NCBI GenBank assembly: GCA_037179385.1
Contig: CM074179.1
Location: 29,084,046 to 29,148,045 of the forward strand
Direction: 5' to 3'
Length of the DNA stretch: 64,000 nt
From: Holothuria scabra
Lineage: Eukaryota; Echinodermata; Holothuroidea; Aspidochirotida; Holothuriidae
The notes beneath the pieces were generated by a model, which was given only the letters and a program-made list of their open reading frames with translations, was not told where the DNA came from and ran no database searches. Shown piece after piece: positions 1 through 13,300 of this stretch. The position numbers and the translations under genes were made by a program. Numbering within the stretch: the stretch's first letter is position 1; each line of letters opens with the position of its first letter.

Positions 1-559
1 TCATTATTTTTGAGGTCCAAAGAGGCTTAACTGAAAATCATGACATGTTTCTTTTTATTGTGAAGATCAGAGTTTATGTCAAGTCATAAAAGGTGAAAGG
101 TTATGTCACTATTGGTCAAAACTTATTGTCAACAAAATACCTTCAGGTTGCAATGGATACATTTTAAAATAAATTCGATATGAAGATGCAATACAGTATG
201 GTTAAGAAGAGGTCTCTCCAGAGGTATAGTTGCAAGAATGTCCAAAATTTTCCTCTCAGCAAGGAACCACTGAGCCTTTAGGCTTTCTGGTTTGTTTTTT
301 ACAGTCTTGATGCACATAATAATGTAGTGTGTTGTGAATTTTCCTTGTTATGTGATGTTGGAGGTTTTAACCACACAAATGATGGTGGAAACAGATTGCT
401 TTCTCAACTTGATGATCATAAAAATTCTACCATTCTCTTATTTGGCAGTTTAATACAAATTAACTGGGTCACAAAGGACTCGAAACGCTTTACATTTAAC
501 TCATTGATACCATATGTCAAGGTAGGAATGCATGAAAATATTCAAACTTGGAACATAGA

Positions 560-3010
560 TGTCCCATATCAAGACAAAGGACAATATCAGTTTTTGTCCA
601 GTTTAGAGGTCATTTGGGGTCACAAATGTCAAAGTACCTGAAACCCCATGTACATTTTACTCATAAACAGAGTATCTGAAGGTAGAAATGTCAAAGCACT
701 CGAAACACTTATAACTCATTAACACAGTATCGGAAGGTAGAAATGCCTGGAAGGTTTGAAACTTGGTACATAGATGCTCCATATCAAGAGGAAGAATCGC
801 ATGGGTTTTGGTCAAGTTCAAAAGTCATTTGAGGTCACGGGGGGGGGGGACCCCGAAAACTTGTTTACGAAATATCTCAGGGTAAGAAGCGTAGATCTAT
901 TTCAAACTTGATAGGTTGATGCAATATGATGGGAAGGAAAACATCAATTTTGGCAGAGGTCAAAGGTCATTTGGGTTCACGGGGATCGTACCCCGGAAAC
1001 CTTGTCTACATGATATCTCAAGGTAGAAAGCTTGGATTAATTTCAAACTTGATACAGTGATGCAGTATGGTGTGAGGAATAAACCTATTAATTTTGATAG
1101 AGTTCAAAAGTCATTAAGGGTCACAGGGGGTCAATCTCCAAAAACCTCATTTACATGATATCTCAAGGTAGGAAGCTGGGATTGATTTAAAGTGTACCTC
1201 AAGGAAAAAAATTCAAACAATTAAAGAGCATGAAAAATGGTTTCTAACAGTCCAACTCCCATCTTCATAGGACATTTCTGAGCTGATACAAAATGGTGAA
1301 GTTTATTCACTCAATTAAAATGGTGTATTGCACAATAATGTGTGATGTTTTTGCTGTCCTACTCAAATTACAATCTTTGTATTTCTTTGTTTTTCTGAAA
1401 GTTATTTCACCTTGTACCAGACAGCGATAGTACTTTTACTCTCATGGGGTGGTGTACTTAATTAAGCCTGTCTCCCTGCTTAATGGAAAACAAAGCAGTT
1501 TATGTGAGTTGTGCAACAAGAAAGTCGCAAATTATTGTGCAATGGACCAATTTGTCTTAGTGAATAAACTTAAATTTTTTATATCTCAGCTCAGGAATGT
1601 CCTATGAAGATGGGAGTTGGACTGTTATAATTCATTCTTCATGCTCTTAGATACATTTTTTTGAATTTTTTGACTTGAGGTACACTTTAAAACTTGATGT
1701 GTTGATGCATTATGATCTAAAGAAGAACCTGTTGATTTTGGTAAGGGTCAAGGGTCATTTGGAGTCACAAGGGGTCAAACCCCGAAAACCTTGTTTACAG
1801 GATATCTCAAGATAGGAAACTTGGATTAATTTTAAACTTGACATATTGTTGCTGTATGATGTATGGAAAAATCGTACCATTTTTGGTTGGGGTAAAAGTT
1901 CATTTGGGGTCACAGGGGGTGAAATCCTGAAAACCTTGTTTACATGATATCTCCAGGTAGGAAGTTTGGATTGATTTCAAACTTGATAGGTTAATTATGA
2001 TGGGAAGAAGGACCCCATCAATTTTGGTAGAGGTCAAAGTTCATCTTGGGTCACAGGGGGTCAAATTACCTTGTTTGCATGATATCTGATTTTAGGATAC
2101 TTGGATTGTTGGCTTCGATAAAAAGAGAAACCTGTGCATTTATGATGGTGTGTGTATGTGCATATGTGTGTGTTTGTGACACTTTGCTTGTTTACATGAT
2201 ATCTTGAAAAGGGAAGATCTGACAATTCTCAAACTTGGAACACAGATACCCCAAAGTGGGAGGAAGAACCTTCTTGGTTTTGGTGGAGGTCCAAGGTCAT
2301 CTGGGGTCAAACCCCGAAATCAGTGTTTACACAATATCTCATGGTGGGAAACTTGGATTCATTTCAAAATTGATATGTTGATTCCTTATGAGATGAGGAA
2401 GAACCCTATGTATTCTGGTGGAGGTCAAAGGTCATTTGGGGTCAAACCCCAAAATCCTTGTTTACACGATATCTCAAGATAGCAAACTTGGATTAATTTC
2501 AAACTTGATATGTTCATTGTTGATGCATTATGATGTAAGGAAAAATCGTGTTGATTTTAGTAGAGGTCAAAGGTCATTTGGGGTCACATGGGGGTCAAAC
2601 TCAGGAAACTTGTTAAATGATATCCCAAGATAGGAAGCTTGGATTGTTTTCAAACTTGATTTGTTGATGAAATGTGATATGAGGGTGGATCCTTTTTATT
2701 TTGGTAGAGGTCAGAGTTCACATGGGATTATCCAAGGTCAAACTTTGAAAACCAAATTTTACTTTGTATTTCAAGGTAGAAAACTAGGATAGAGTTCAAA
2801 GTTAGTATGTGGATGTGTTATGGTAGGAAGATGGCATCTGCAGTCCTTGGTGAAGTGTGATGGTCATTTGGGGTCACCAAAGGTCAAACTTGGAAAACCT
2901 TGTCAAAGGGGTATCTCAAGGTCAGAAACTTGGATGGGGGGTGGACCCTATTAATTTTGGTAGAGGTCAAACTTCACCTGGGGTTATCAGAGAACGTGCT
3001 GTATGTATTA
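560..3010 (+). repeat. Tandem array of ~140-bp units with DR1-like AGGTCA motifs
   Basis: Degenerate units recur about every 135-145 bp. Each contains a version of AGGTCAAAGGTCATTTGGGG, then a CAAACCCCGAAAACC block, then a GATATCTCAAGGTAGGAAGC block. Perfect AGGTCAAAGGTCA copies sit at 957-969, 2422-2434 and 2564-2576; near-perfect ones are near 1744, 2035 and 2274. A TG-rich stretch at 2143-2178 interrupts it, and a TTAA foldback element at 1191-1686 is inserted into a unit. Confidence 0.9.
1191..1686. mobile_element. TTAA-flanked foldback MITE, family A
   Basis: A 496-bp element flanked by TTAA (1187-1190 and 1687-1690). Termini AGTGTACCTCAAG and its reverse complement continue into inverted arms of roughly 90 bp or more, and the inner parts are also partly palindromic. 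The empty site can be rebuilt from neighbouring tandem units, which confirms the borders. No coding capacity. The TTAA target is typical of piggyBac-type transposition. Confidence 0.9.
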
Positions 3011-3167
3011 TCAAAACCTCAATGCATTTTTACATTCTGGTTGCTTTTTAGAGCGTGGGCTGAGATGCAAAATGGTGTCAATTTTGGAACCATTTCTGTC
3101 ATATTTGTACAATTACTCACAATATGGGGTGAGGGGTGTGCACCTGTTGCTTAGGCCAGACTATCTG

Positions 3168-3267
3168 NNNNNNNNNNNNNNNNNNNNNNNNNNNNNNNNN
3201 NNNNNNNNNNNNNNNNNNNNNNNNNNNNNNNNNNNNNNNNNNNNNNNNNNNNNNNNNNNNNNNNNNN
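3168..3267. other. Assembly gap of exactly 100 N
   Basis: A run of 100 N, the usual placeholder for a scaffold gap of unknown size. The left contig ends here inside sequence that is also present at 42334. Confidence 0.99.
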
Positions 3268-4214
3268 GAAACAATTATCTATGCTGCAGCAAATATTAAT
3301 AGTTTCATTCTAATACAAAGTTTACTCGTTTAACAGCCTCACGTGAAACCGAAAAAATGTAAACTGTGACAGATAACAGGAAATAGCCTATCCAGGCATT
3401 ATGTGAAACTTATCAGAAAATGTTGTACTAGAGTTTGACAACTTATGTCAGTTTAGCTTTTTACCAAACACTTAAAGTATTCAAACTTACAAAGTAATCG
3501 ACGTTTTCAGTCCTGTACCATTTCTGATCAGGAGCTGGTATTTGCAGATAACAGTTTCCTATTCTGATGATGGAACCTCTTAACCTGTTAGAAATATTAA
3601 TGGACTTTGGTCTCTTGTATGTGCCATCGGTATTGGAGGAAGTGTACCCCATGTTCTTTTTCTTTATTTTTAGAGTCGAGATCAACTTCAACGGACTTTA
3701 AACTTCCACGGAAAAGTATTATTTAAAACATAGGAAATTTGATTTGAACACTTAGCTCGGTATTATCAGCAGACAAAACAGAGTTGGGATTCAAAACTGT
3801 GATCCCCGTTTACTAACCTTTTATCTGCGTTAAAAGGAAAAAAGTTAGGTATGCTTCAAATCAACCGTTCAAGTAAGCGACTTAGCAATAGAACTTGCAG
3901 AATTACTAAAAGGAAAGAGAACCCAAGCGAAGAGTAAATGTTGAGCAAACAAGTTTATCTGTCTTTTCAAGTTATGCTGACAATTTTCAAAAATGTGAAG
4001 TAAACAATTGGCAACAGCATGGGCGAAGAAGAGTTTTTAGACTTTTACTGACACATGATTAAATATGACTTTAAAATAGTGCATCCAATTCCCGTAAAAT
4101 ATTTTTCTGAAAAAATATTTTAAGGACGGAATTGAGATTGACCTTTTCATATGTTTAATCTACTTAATATAATTATTATAAATGCCAAATTCTTTTATAA
4201 TTTTTTTCGCACAG
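3268..4214. other. Flank upstream of the first visible receptor exon
   Basis: AT-rich; no signal-peptide exon in the needed phase (phase 1 donor) was recognised. The start exon may be here unnoticed, in the gap, or further left. Confidence 0.6.
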
Positions 4215-4347
4215 CGTCTCTACCTGAGGCATGTGGTCCAAACGGTGTTTGTAAATGTGGACCTACAAGAAAGTATTACCAGGTTAATTGTAAGAACAAA
4301 ACATATAAGTATGTACCACGCCATATTTTACCAAACGCTACAAAAAT
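4215..4347 (+). CDS. Exon 1 seen: LRR N-terminal cap (LRRNT)
   Basis: A pyrimidine-rich tract ending in CACAG precedes the exon; GTAAGT follows it. It encodes about 44 residues with the LRRNT cysteine pattern C-x5-C-x-C-x11-C (CGPNGVCKC, then VNC) and runs into the first LRR half (YVPRHILPNATK). It opens in phase 1, usual after a signal-peptide exon, and closes in phase 2. An in-frame ATG at 4151 would add a hydrophobic start (MFNLLNIIII...), so an unspliced start there is possible. I prefer splicing because that stretch is simply the AT-rich polypyrimidine region. Confidence 0.82.
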
Positions 4348-7300
4348 GTAAGTTACCAGATTTACTTCTTCGGTCTCTACTTTCACTGCAATTAGCAACA
4401 TTTTTTTGCAAGCATTTCATGTTACCTTACGACGAATGAATGAATGATGAATAAATGAATAAATGCTTGAATGAGATGAATGAATGCATGAATGAAAAAA
4501 TGAATTTTTGAATGATATGAATGAATCGATGGATGAATGAATGGATGGATGGATGGATGTATGAATGATGAATAAATTAATGTTTGGATGAGATGAATGA
4601 ATCAATGAATCAATGAATGAAACAGTTTATTTCCAGTATGACCTTACTGTAATAAGCAAGGTCGTTAATTACGCGTTGGCGCATTTGATTGTAGAGCACA
4701 CCGTGGAATACACAAAACCGAGTTTTAGCACATTAAGTATGCTAGTGGTAAGAGTTTTTCGTGCAACAATTCAAGAAAATGACGTAGTACAGTATATTGG
4801 TGCGCTGAAAAAGTTTTCCATCAGAAGAATTAGTTCTTGAAGTATTTAAGCTAGGACCATTGATCTCTTCGATTTGCTAGTATCTTTTACTCTTTAACTA
4901 AAGAGAGTGATCATTGTCGTAGCTAGGGGCGCAGTTGCCGTTGTCCTGGACACAATTGAACTCTGAAAATGATTTTGTTGTAATAGAACTAAAAACTGAC
5001 TTTAATTTCTTCTTAATGTTGCATCAGATTGCATCTTGGGGTTCAAAGACATAAAAAGATTTTTTCAATGGGAGAAGGTTATATAGTTGAATTTTTATCC
5101 GATAAACCAATTCGGGACGATTCAGACCTTTTTTCCAGTTGTTGCCTACTTGCTTGTATACCCTATTACTTTTGCTGAGCACAAAGAAGAGTAGCATAAC
5201 AAGGCTTCGGTATAACCCCGCCAGGACTTGAACGGCAAACATCCCGACCGCAAGTCTGATGCTGTAATCACTAAACCATGCAGTCGGGGAACGATCCTTG
5301 CCGTCCTGTGGGAGGCCTTTGGTAATTTGGTCTTTGGTAATCGAAAATGCTTTTGTCCCTGATACTACTAAATAGGCTACATGATGAGTCTCGAATTAAA
5401 GAGCATCTCAATTCTAGAATTTTAAAAAAATTTATTACTTCTTCCAATTTGGAAATGAAACATTTCCGTCCAACTCTCACCACCATGTCATGCCCTCTTG
5501 CTGAGATACTAAATGTTGAAATAAAATCGTCCAACAATTTGGATTTTCTACCGTACAACTCACACTATATCTTCTGTTCTCTGGGAAAATAAAAAATGAT
5601 TATATGACATTGACTGCTTCCTGTTTTCTTGCCATATGTGAGAAAGCTGGGATCACGGTTTGGGAGAAATGGCAAAGCCTTCACAAAAATAAAGAAACAT
5701 AAAAAAAATTTAATTTGAGCAGTAGTACAGTCGTGACATCATAAATTATTTTTCAGTTCACCAGAAGAAATTATGTTCGCAAATTTTATACCTCAGCTTG
5801 GAAATTTCTCGTGAAGATGGGAGTTGGAAAACTAGGAATTCATAGTATATCTCTGTAATGCATATTTTTGAACTGTTCTTCACTTCAGGAATACTTTAAA
5901 TGTAAAACATCTACATACTACAAGGCCAAAGTTAAAGAAAGGTGTACGGAATAAGAAGTTAGACATGCTACCCGGTTCCCACCAAATTTTGAACGAAACA
6001 TGTACTTTTGTTTGACAAACATTCTTCGAAGCACCTTCCATACTACATCTGATTGCATGTTACACATGTTCTCGTTTCAAGACGATAAGCCAAAATGATT
6101 CGGGAAGAAATTAAAAAGTAGGCTTAAGTAAATAGGATTAATGTCTTGTTTTTTTTTATTGTAAAATAGGCCTATCTTTAACTTTGCCATACATCTGTTT
6201 CTATTACGTTCTTGACATTTTTGTATAAACTCTTCTCTTACTCCTACCTAACCACACACATTTTCGAAATAATCCCTTTTTGTTTTCTTTTTTTTTCTTT
6301 TATCATGTTATTATTGGCTGATTCCATTTACAGAGTTCTGTCCCAGAACGCACTGGAGTTCATACCAAAAGACGTTTTTATGAAAACTCCAAATGTCTTG
6401 CTGATGTAAGTTAAATAACATTTTTTCAAGTTAAATGTCGAAATGTCATTTACTTGGTGGACGCGAACTGGCGTCTTATCTACAAGATTTGGATAGAATG
6501 TTTAAACTAATGAAGCCTTGTTAAAGTTTTTCAGGGGGAACAAGCACCCAAAAGTTTCCGAACGTCTTTTTAAAGCTTAAGTGTTAACATCACTCTATGT
6601 TGACTCTAATGTTCGGCGCGCTTGGCTCCCTGAAACTGTTGCCCATCTTAGAAAAATATTTGAAAAAATGGAGCTTGTGCAGTAGAAAATTTTGTATTCT
6701 TGGTTTCCTCTAAGGTAATTTGAAATATTGGAGATTACTGAAGAATCAGGCATTGAACGACCACCAAAGATCGTTGTTGTACAAGAGACCTTCGAATTGA
6801 AACTCTTCGACAACTATGTAAAAGTCAGAAGCTTATATTGGAGAAAATTTGGAATTTCTGGAAGAAAATGGAAAATGTATGTCAATAGCACAGGAGTTTT
6901 CTATTTGTGTCACTAGATGATCTTGTGTCACAAATGGAAAACTCCCGATTTTGTCATCTCTAGAGCTTGGAGTAAAGTTTACCCAACTGATTTATGAGCG
7001 AGCACTACCGCATTGGAAATTGGCATTTGCACGAGCGGGATTTTTGTTGGGGGGGGGGGACCAACATTTACCTTTGTTGAGAGAATTCGAAGTTTTATGA
7101 AACAGAGTGTGGGAAAACCACATTGTAGCTGAACTGGTGTCAAAAAGAGAAAATTTCCGATTGTCTCACTTTTCTTAGCCAGTGGGGCAATCACAACACG
7201 GACCTCTTGTAGCTACACCACTACACCTAAACTCAAATCATCTCCCAAAACTTGGAGGTTATCGAGAAATATGAAATTTGTGGTAGTGGCTCAATTTGAA

Positions 7301-10300
7301 CGACACATAGGCAATTTGAACCAACCTGGTGACACAACCCGGTGGCAGTGCAAACTGATCCACCTTCTACTCAACAAAATATGAATGAGTTGGCGTAAAG
7401 ATTCTTCGTACACACTTTCCCAATTTTAATGTTTTATTCTGGACCTTAAGCTTTTCTTTCCCCAGTACATATCTAGCTAGCTGGCTTACGCCTGCCTTTG
7501 ACTTGACTACCCAAGTTCTAACGAGTACGATGACAGCACTCTAAGGCCAAGATTGCTCATACTCTCTTTGTATGGATGAGAACCGATGGGAACCCACATA
7601 AAAGGTCAAAAAGTGTACCTCAAGTATAGAATTTTTATAATCGATGTTACAAAATGAATCTTTTTCATCCAAATCCCATTTTCACAAATTGTTCCATTGT
7701 TGAGATTTAAATGTTTACATTTTTTCACTGAATACAAATTAGTCAATTGCGCAATACTTTGTGACTTCCTCGCTGCACAACTTATATTACCTGCTTTGTT
7801 TTCCTTCAAATAAAAGTGGTTTTAAGACCTTGAACACTTCCTGTTTGCTACCATAGCATATTCCACAGAGGGGGTTTACGCTAAGATTTGAAGAATGTTC
7901 CACAGAACTGACGGTCATCAGACAGTTAGCAATGAATCAGGAAAGTCTGGCAACGAATTGGGAGATTTGACCTTCGCTGCCAATTCATTTTATAGACTTC
8001 CCAAGTTTGCCTGTACTGGGTGTGTTTTCATACAGGATTTTCTCAAAACGATGCATTTCGCAATAATTTTATCAATAAATTCAGACTCTATTGAAAATTT
8101 ACGCTTTTGTTGATGTAAATTGTGTCAAATTCAAGTTTAATGAAAATATTAAACGGGAGAGGAAGAGTAGACAAAAGATGACAATCGTTGTGCACCTTTC
8201 GAATTAGATTTATGACTAGAGATTTAAACAGTTCGACTGTTTGTTCTGTGGGATCAACCTCACATATTAAATTAACGAAAACACCCCGTTAGGGTAAGAG
8301 GGCAATCCCACCTTGGTACAAGATGCACTAACTTTTGGAAAAACAAAGATATGTAAAGATTGTAATTTGAGTAGAACAACAGTCACATCACAAAAGATTG
8401 CGCAATGTAGCCTACCATTTTAAGTTGAATGACCATGTGGGATAAGCCCAGTAGTGGGTTCAAGTTGAGCAGGCCTCCAGCTTAAACTTGGTGTAGTTAG
8501 CAATGCATTTAGAGAATGAAGTCACAGACATCACCGTGCCCATACGAACATGAACTTCATTTTCTACCTCACAATGGTTCGAGCTGTGGAAAAGCTGTTG
8601 ACTTTAATTTTGCCTTAAATTAACGTGAGAACAGTATAAAAGTTAACTTATGTGGGGGACTAGAAGTTATACAATCGTTAATAAAAAATAATGAGTGAAG
8701 GACTACCTCACTTCCCATTGGCTAAGATCATTAGAAGTAAGTGTTCTTTTTGCGGGTTAAGGCGTCTGACCTCTGTACCCTCCTGATGGCATCCTCTGGT
8801 ACAATCTCCGTGCCCTGATTAGGTACCTTCCTTTGTTTTCTTTTTTTTTTGTTTTAATGCTATTGCAAAATGTATTCTTTTGTTCCCCTTGTTTGTGCCC
8901 AGATGACAAGGTGTTGTAAGCCCACCATGACGTTTCCGTCTGTGCATATTATATGCATATTTCTTTCTGTACTAGTTTTTAAACGTTGGTACATAGATGA
9001 ATGAATAAAACTGAAAGAATAGTAGTAGTTCTTTTTACCCAGTCTATATTGGAATCATACACAAGAGACCAATTATATTAATGATCCGAGGGCCATGAGG
9101 TTGGTCAAGTGTTGTCCTTCAGTGGACGTAAAGCTTCTTGGGAAGCAGTATTGAGTTGGCTTTCCCCTTGCGACACTTTGCAAGAGAGTCGGGAGGACTT
9201 TAGAAAAAGCAATTGTTTACATTTTGTACAAATTAATTTCCGAATTTTCTTGCAGCTCTTTGTGAACCATTCTCGTCTGATCTCTCCACAGAAACTTGAC
9301 CTCAAACTCCTTAACGAACCTTCCCGAAAAACTATTTGCAGAAACACCTTTACTCAAGCAACTGTTCGTATATTTCTTTCCTGCTCATATTCACTTTTTA
9401 TAAAGGAGAAGTAATATATAAGCGATAAAAACAGACCCGAAATTTCATTGCAGTATGTAAGACAAGTTTTTAGTGAAAATAAAAAGCACCGCCAAAGCAA
9501 GAGTGACTATTTTGAAGTAGAAACAGAAACTGCAAACTAGACATCTGAGACAATGAAAATTGTGTCTTTTTATTGATGTGTGCAACCGGAGATAAAACAT
9601 TGAAGAAAACCAAACCTAGGGATTTACCGTTTACTCTTGAAATATAGCGTGACATATCACCAAATAACCTGAATTTACTTAGCAGTTACAAAGTGAACTT
9701 TTCTTAGAAAAAAATCCGTTGGAATTATTTCGATATATTGTACGGTTCTCAAAATAAACTTCTTCAAAGTAGGAATGTTTCTGAAGCAGCTGGTTGCTTA
9801 AGCAAAAATATTAATATGGGTGTTGCACAGTGGTGACATTTCTTTTGTTAACCCTTTATTAGTTATCTCTTCATTATTAATCCGACAGTTAATGGTTAGG
9901 TAATTGATACAAATGATTTTCAACGACACCTTAAAATTAGAAAGTTAGAAAACATTTGCAAAAAATATGAGCAATTAGGTGTGTTTCTACATGGCAAACT
10001 TGTGTTTTTCGAACCCGCCAAACACAAATATGACACAAGTCTACGCAACTCCCAATGCGTTTAAAGCAACGCCACTTCTACTCTGAATTTTTACAATGTT
10101 AGACTCGATTGCCATATGTTTGGCACGTCGAACCTGAAAGAGTGGCAAGTTGGCAATTGGTTAGTTTGTGTGTATTTAAACATGTTCCCATGAAGAAAAA
10201 AAAGTGTGGATATCCAATTACATAGGAAAACCTGTAGAAACCAAATCATTTGTTATTAGGGTCACGTCCTTTGTGGATAATTCTAAAAACCAAAAAGGTA

Positions 10301-13300
10301 CATTTTAATTTCATTTTCATAATGTAGATGTGGTAAAGTTCACATTATTGAAAAGTCGATCAAGTATTGCTTCTGACTTGTAAAATGGATCGAATATCAT
10401 TACGTCCTATTCCAATTGCCAAACGAACTCGTTCTTACTGTTCTTCGCGCTTTTGAAATGAACGCGTTTCGTTTGATTGGTCGACATTACACTTTATTAC
10501 ACAGTCCCAAATGAAGATATCGTGTTCGACGGAAAGGAGAGGCTAATTCTACTCCTCCTGTGCCACACAATGTATATGTAGAGTCAATACACAGAACTAA
10601 TTTCCCCCCGTTGCTCAGTTTAAAAAAGGTCACTCTCTGAATTAGATGATGCTTTCTTTGTTTTAGAAAAACAGCAATTATTCAAAAGTTATTGTTTCTT
10701 GTCTTCACTGAGATGTTATATACGTAAAATGAAAGAAAGAATGCAAATGTGATGCAAAATATTTTGGTATAAGACTCATCTCAGTTTCGAAATCATTTGC
10801 ATTCCCCCTTAATTTTAACAGGCCATACCAATAGACGAATGCATCTTTATCTTAAACAAAACTATGCCCTAAGATACTCTAAAGCACTCCCTTTTACCAT
10901 AACTATCACAACAAACAAAAAGAGTTCCAAAAAATGATTGAATGATAGTAAGCTTTACTGTGGTTGCTTCTTCATCTAGTTCTTAAGATTTTCATTAAAA
11001 TTTGGGATAAACCCATGCACGCTCTGTTCTTGGAAGTATTACTGTTTGTTCTGTATTTCTTGTTGAAATGTGTTACTAACAGCTACATGGCCAACAACCA
11101 GTTAAAGGAGCTCCCTCTTGGATTACTTGCAAATGCACCTGACTTGGAATATATGTGAGTTATGATTATGACAGAGTTTTTTTATCATATTAGAAAAAAT
11201 TTTCTTTACATTAGATTCCCATGAAGCTTTTGCTTCTTGGTATAATTATCAAGAGTTTTGCCAGGTTTGGTGTAAGAGGGCAAAGTCGACTCATTTTCCA
11301 AACTTGTTATCACCACTCTGAAAGAGGGGTAAGCAAATGAGTCTTCTCCAGTTGATTCTCTCTTTCTTTCCACTGTCTGAAAGGAGTCGACAAGATGATA
11401 ACAAGATTAGTGTGGAAGATTTCACTGTGGCAGTTTTTCTGAAAAAATATTTTTGTTCACACCCCAGACCCTCGGCCATGTGAATGCGTATGCCTGATGG
11501 TAGAACATTGAATTAGTTAAAATGTTAGGGAGAGGGATTGTTTGAGTTACATATCTTCTGGTATGGATAAAAGCTTCCCTCCGAGAAATTGGAAAGTAAC
11601 CTAAATTAATCGACGGAAAAGATGAGATTTATTGCGGAAACTTACGAAATGTCTGCTACTTGGTAAAAATTAAAAGGTGTATAACAGGGTTGGAGTCAAA
11701 ACCACTTGTTCCAAGTGCTGAGCCGAGTCCGAGTAACGAAGTTCGAGTCTAAGTCAAGCTGATTTCAGAAGGCTTCGAGTCTAAGCTGTGTTTCAGTCAG
11801 CCAGGAGCCGAGTTCTGGAGCAAATGTTCTTCAGTGAACGGCACTCATGGGTGGTGCGCGGTGAATGCGCAGCTCACCGATCTGTCTGATGATATGATAC
11901 CTGCATGCAACACAAATGTGTCCAATACTGTGCAATGGCTTGTTACCTAACAATGTCACATAAACGTTTTAGATTTCCTTTAAAATACACCACTGACGAG
12001 TTGTTAACTATTCTTTGCTGGGTAATATCATCTAAAATCACCCAAGAATTTTAAAGGAAATGTGCATATGTTTAACCTATCCTTTAGTTTAAATTATCAA
12101 GAGCACATTTGTCTCCGAACGTAGCTGCGTTTTTTGGAGAGTCGGCCACTTCTTAATAGATTGTATAATACTCAGAACTTATTGTATATATTATATTGTA
12201 ACTTTCTTTCCAAAACTTCGAAAGTTTGGAATTCACTACTGAAAAGGGAAATCTGGTCATGGTTTGTTTGGAAATTTCGAAAACTTAGTAAACATGCCTT
12301 GTTCTGTGGGCAAACTCCAGATGATTGAGGTGTGAGGAGTACCTAGAAGGAGGTAAATTGGGGCTCTATCTTGCTTATGTTCCCTAGAATATTGGGTTAC
12401 TAACCCGAAGGGTGAAATTAACCTCCGACGGGGCATTCTTCTTCGGTCCGATTCCGTTGGCGCCTTCCCTGTTTTTTGACTGCGTGTAAGCAATTAATCG
12501 TGTGTAACCAATAGAAACCTCGAATAATCTCATCCTATCCCAAACAGTGTGTTTTCATTGTTGTAATAATGTGTTTCTTCTTCGTTTTCACTTTCATACA
12601 AAGGTGGCCATTTTGAAGCCAATCTTATCCAATTACCCCATCTCCTACTCCTATACCCCAATTTTTCTACCGATTTGTCATCCTTCCGTCATCTCACCGT
12701 TAATTTTTTAAAAATTTTTGTTCCATTTGAATTTCTCTTCATCACCCGTTTTTCTCAAAAATTCCTGTGGGGAGCACTTTTCTCCGCTCTCTCTAGCTAG
12801 GCCACTGATAATGACCCTCACAAAATGAGATATTTCATTATTTCTTCCTTTTTGGAATTGCTTTTCGGTGTGAAGTTCACTAGCCATAGCACTTATAGAA
12901 CCATTAATACGACATTACATTTAACCACTTTCATTTTGGTACTTTTTACAAGTACTCTTTGTCAAAGAGCTAAGCCATTGAGGGGACATGAAAAAAAAAA
13001 ACTATTCTCTTCTTTATAGGCACGAATTCTTCATGTTAGATATAAAAGCAAATTTATTGTATTTAGGAGGAGTTGAAAGACTGCAGATAGGTTCATACAA
13101 ACCTTTTTTGCCATGAAAGGCAACGCACATGATGCAGTCCTTGAAGAAATAATACAGGAAGTACACATTTCCATTATTTCTTTCTTTTTCTTCAGAAATC
13201 TTTCGTCGAACAACTTAACAATTGTACCAGAGGATTTGTTCAAGAACAAACGCAAGTTAATCGGAATGTTGGTAGACCCTTATTATTGTATTATTTTGAA

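Larger units (their letters stand above)
1..3167 (+). repeat. Near-identical copy of 39167-42334 (direct orientation)
   Basis: Base 1 corresponds to 39167 and the match runs without a break to the N gap. I noted only a few differences: about four base changes (for example near 128, 1022, 2129 and 2974) and length changes in a G run at 839-849 (11 versus 14), a T run near 1660 and a G run near 2590. The copy ends exactly at the gap. This looks like a redundant contig end or alternative haplotype; a real recent segmental duplication is the alternative. Confidence 0.95.

Noticed and set aside
4434..4620. CRISPR-like array
   Set aside because: Simple 4-base repeat in a eukaryotic intron; no spacers of constant length.
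5224..5288. tRNA gene on the minus strand
   Set aside because: A and B boxes are present, but no acceptor stem forms and a long body follows; better a SINE.
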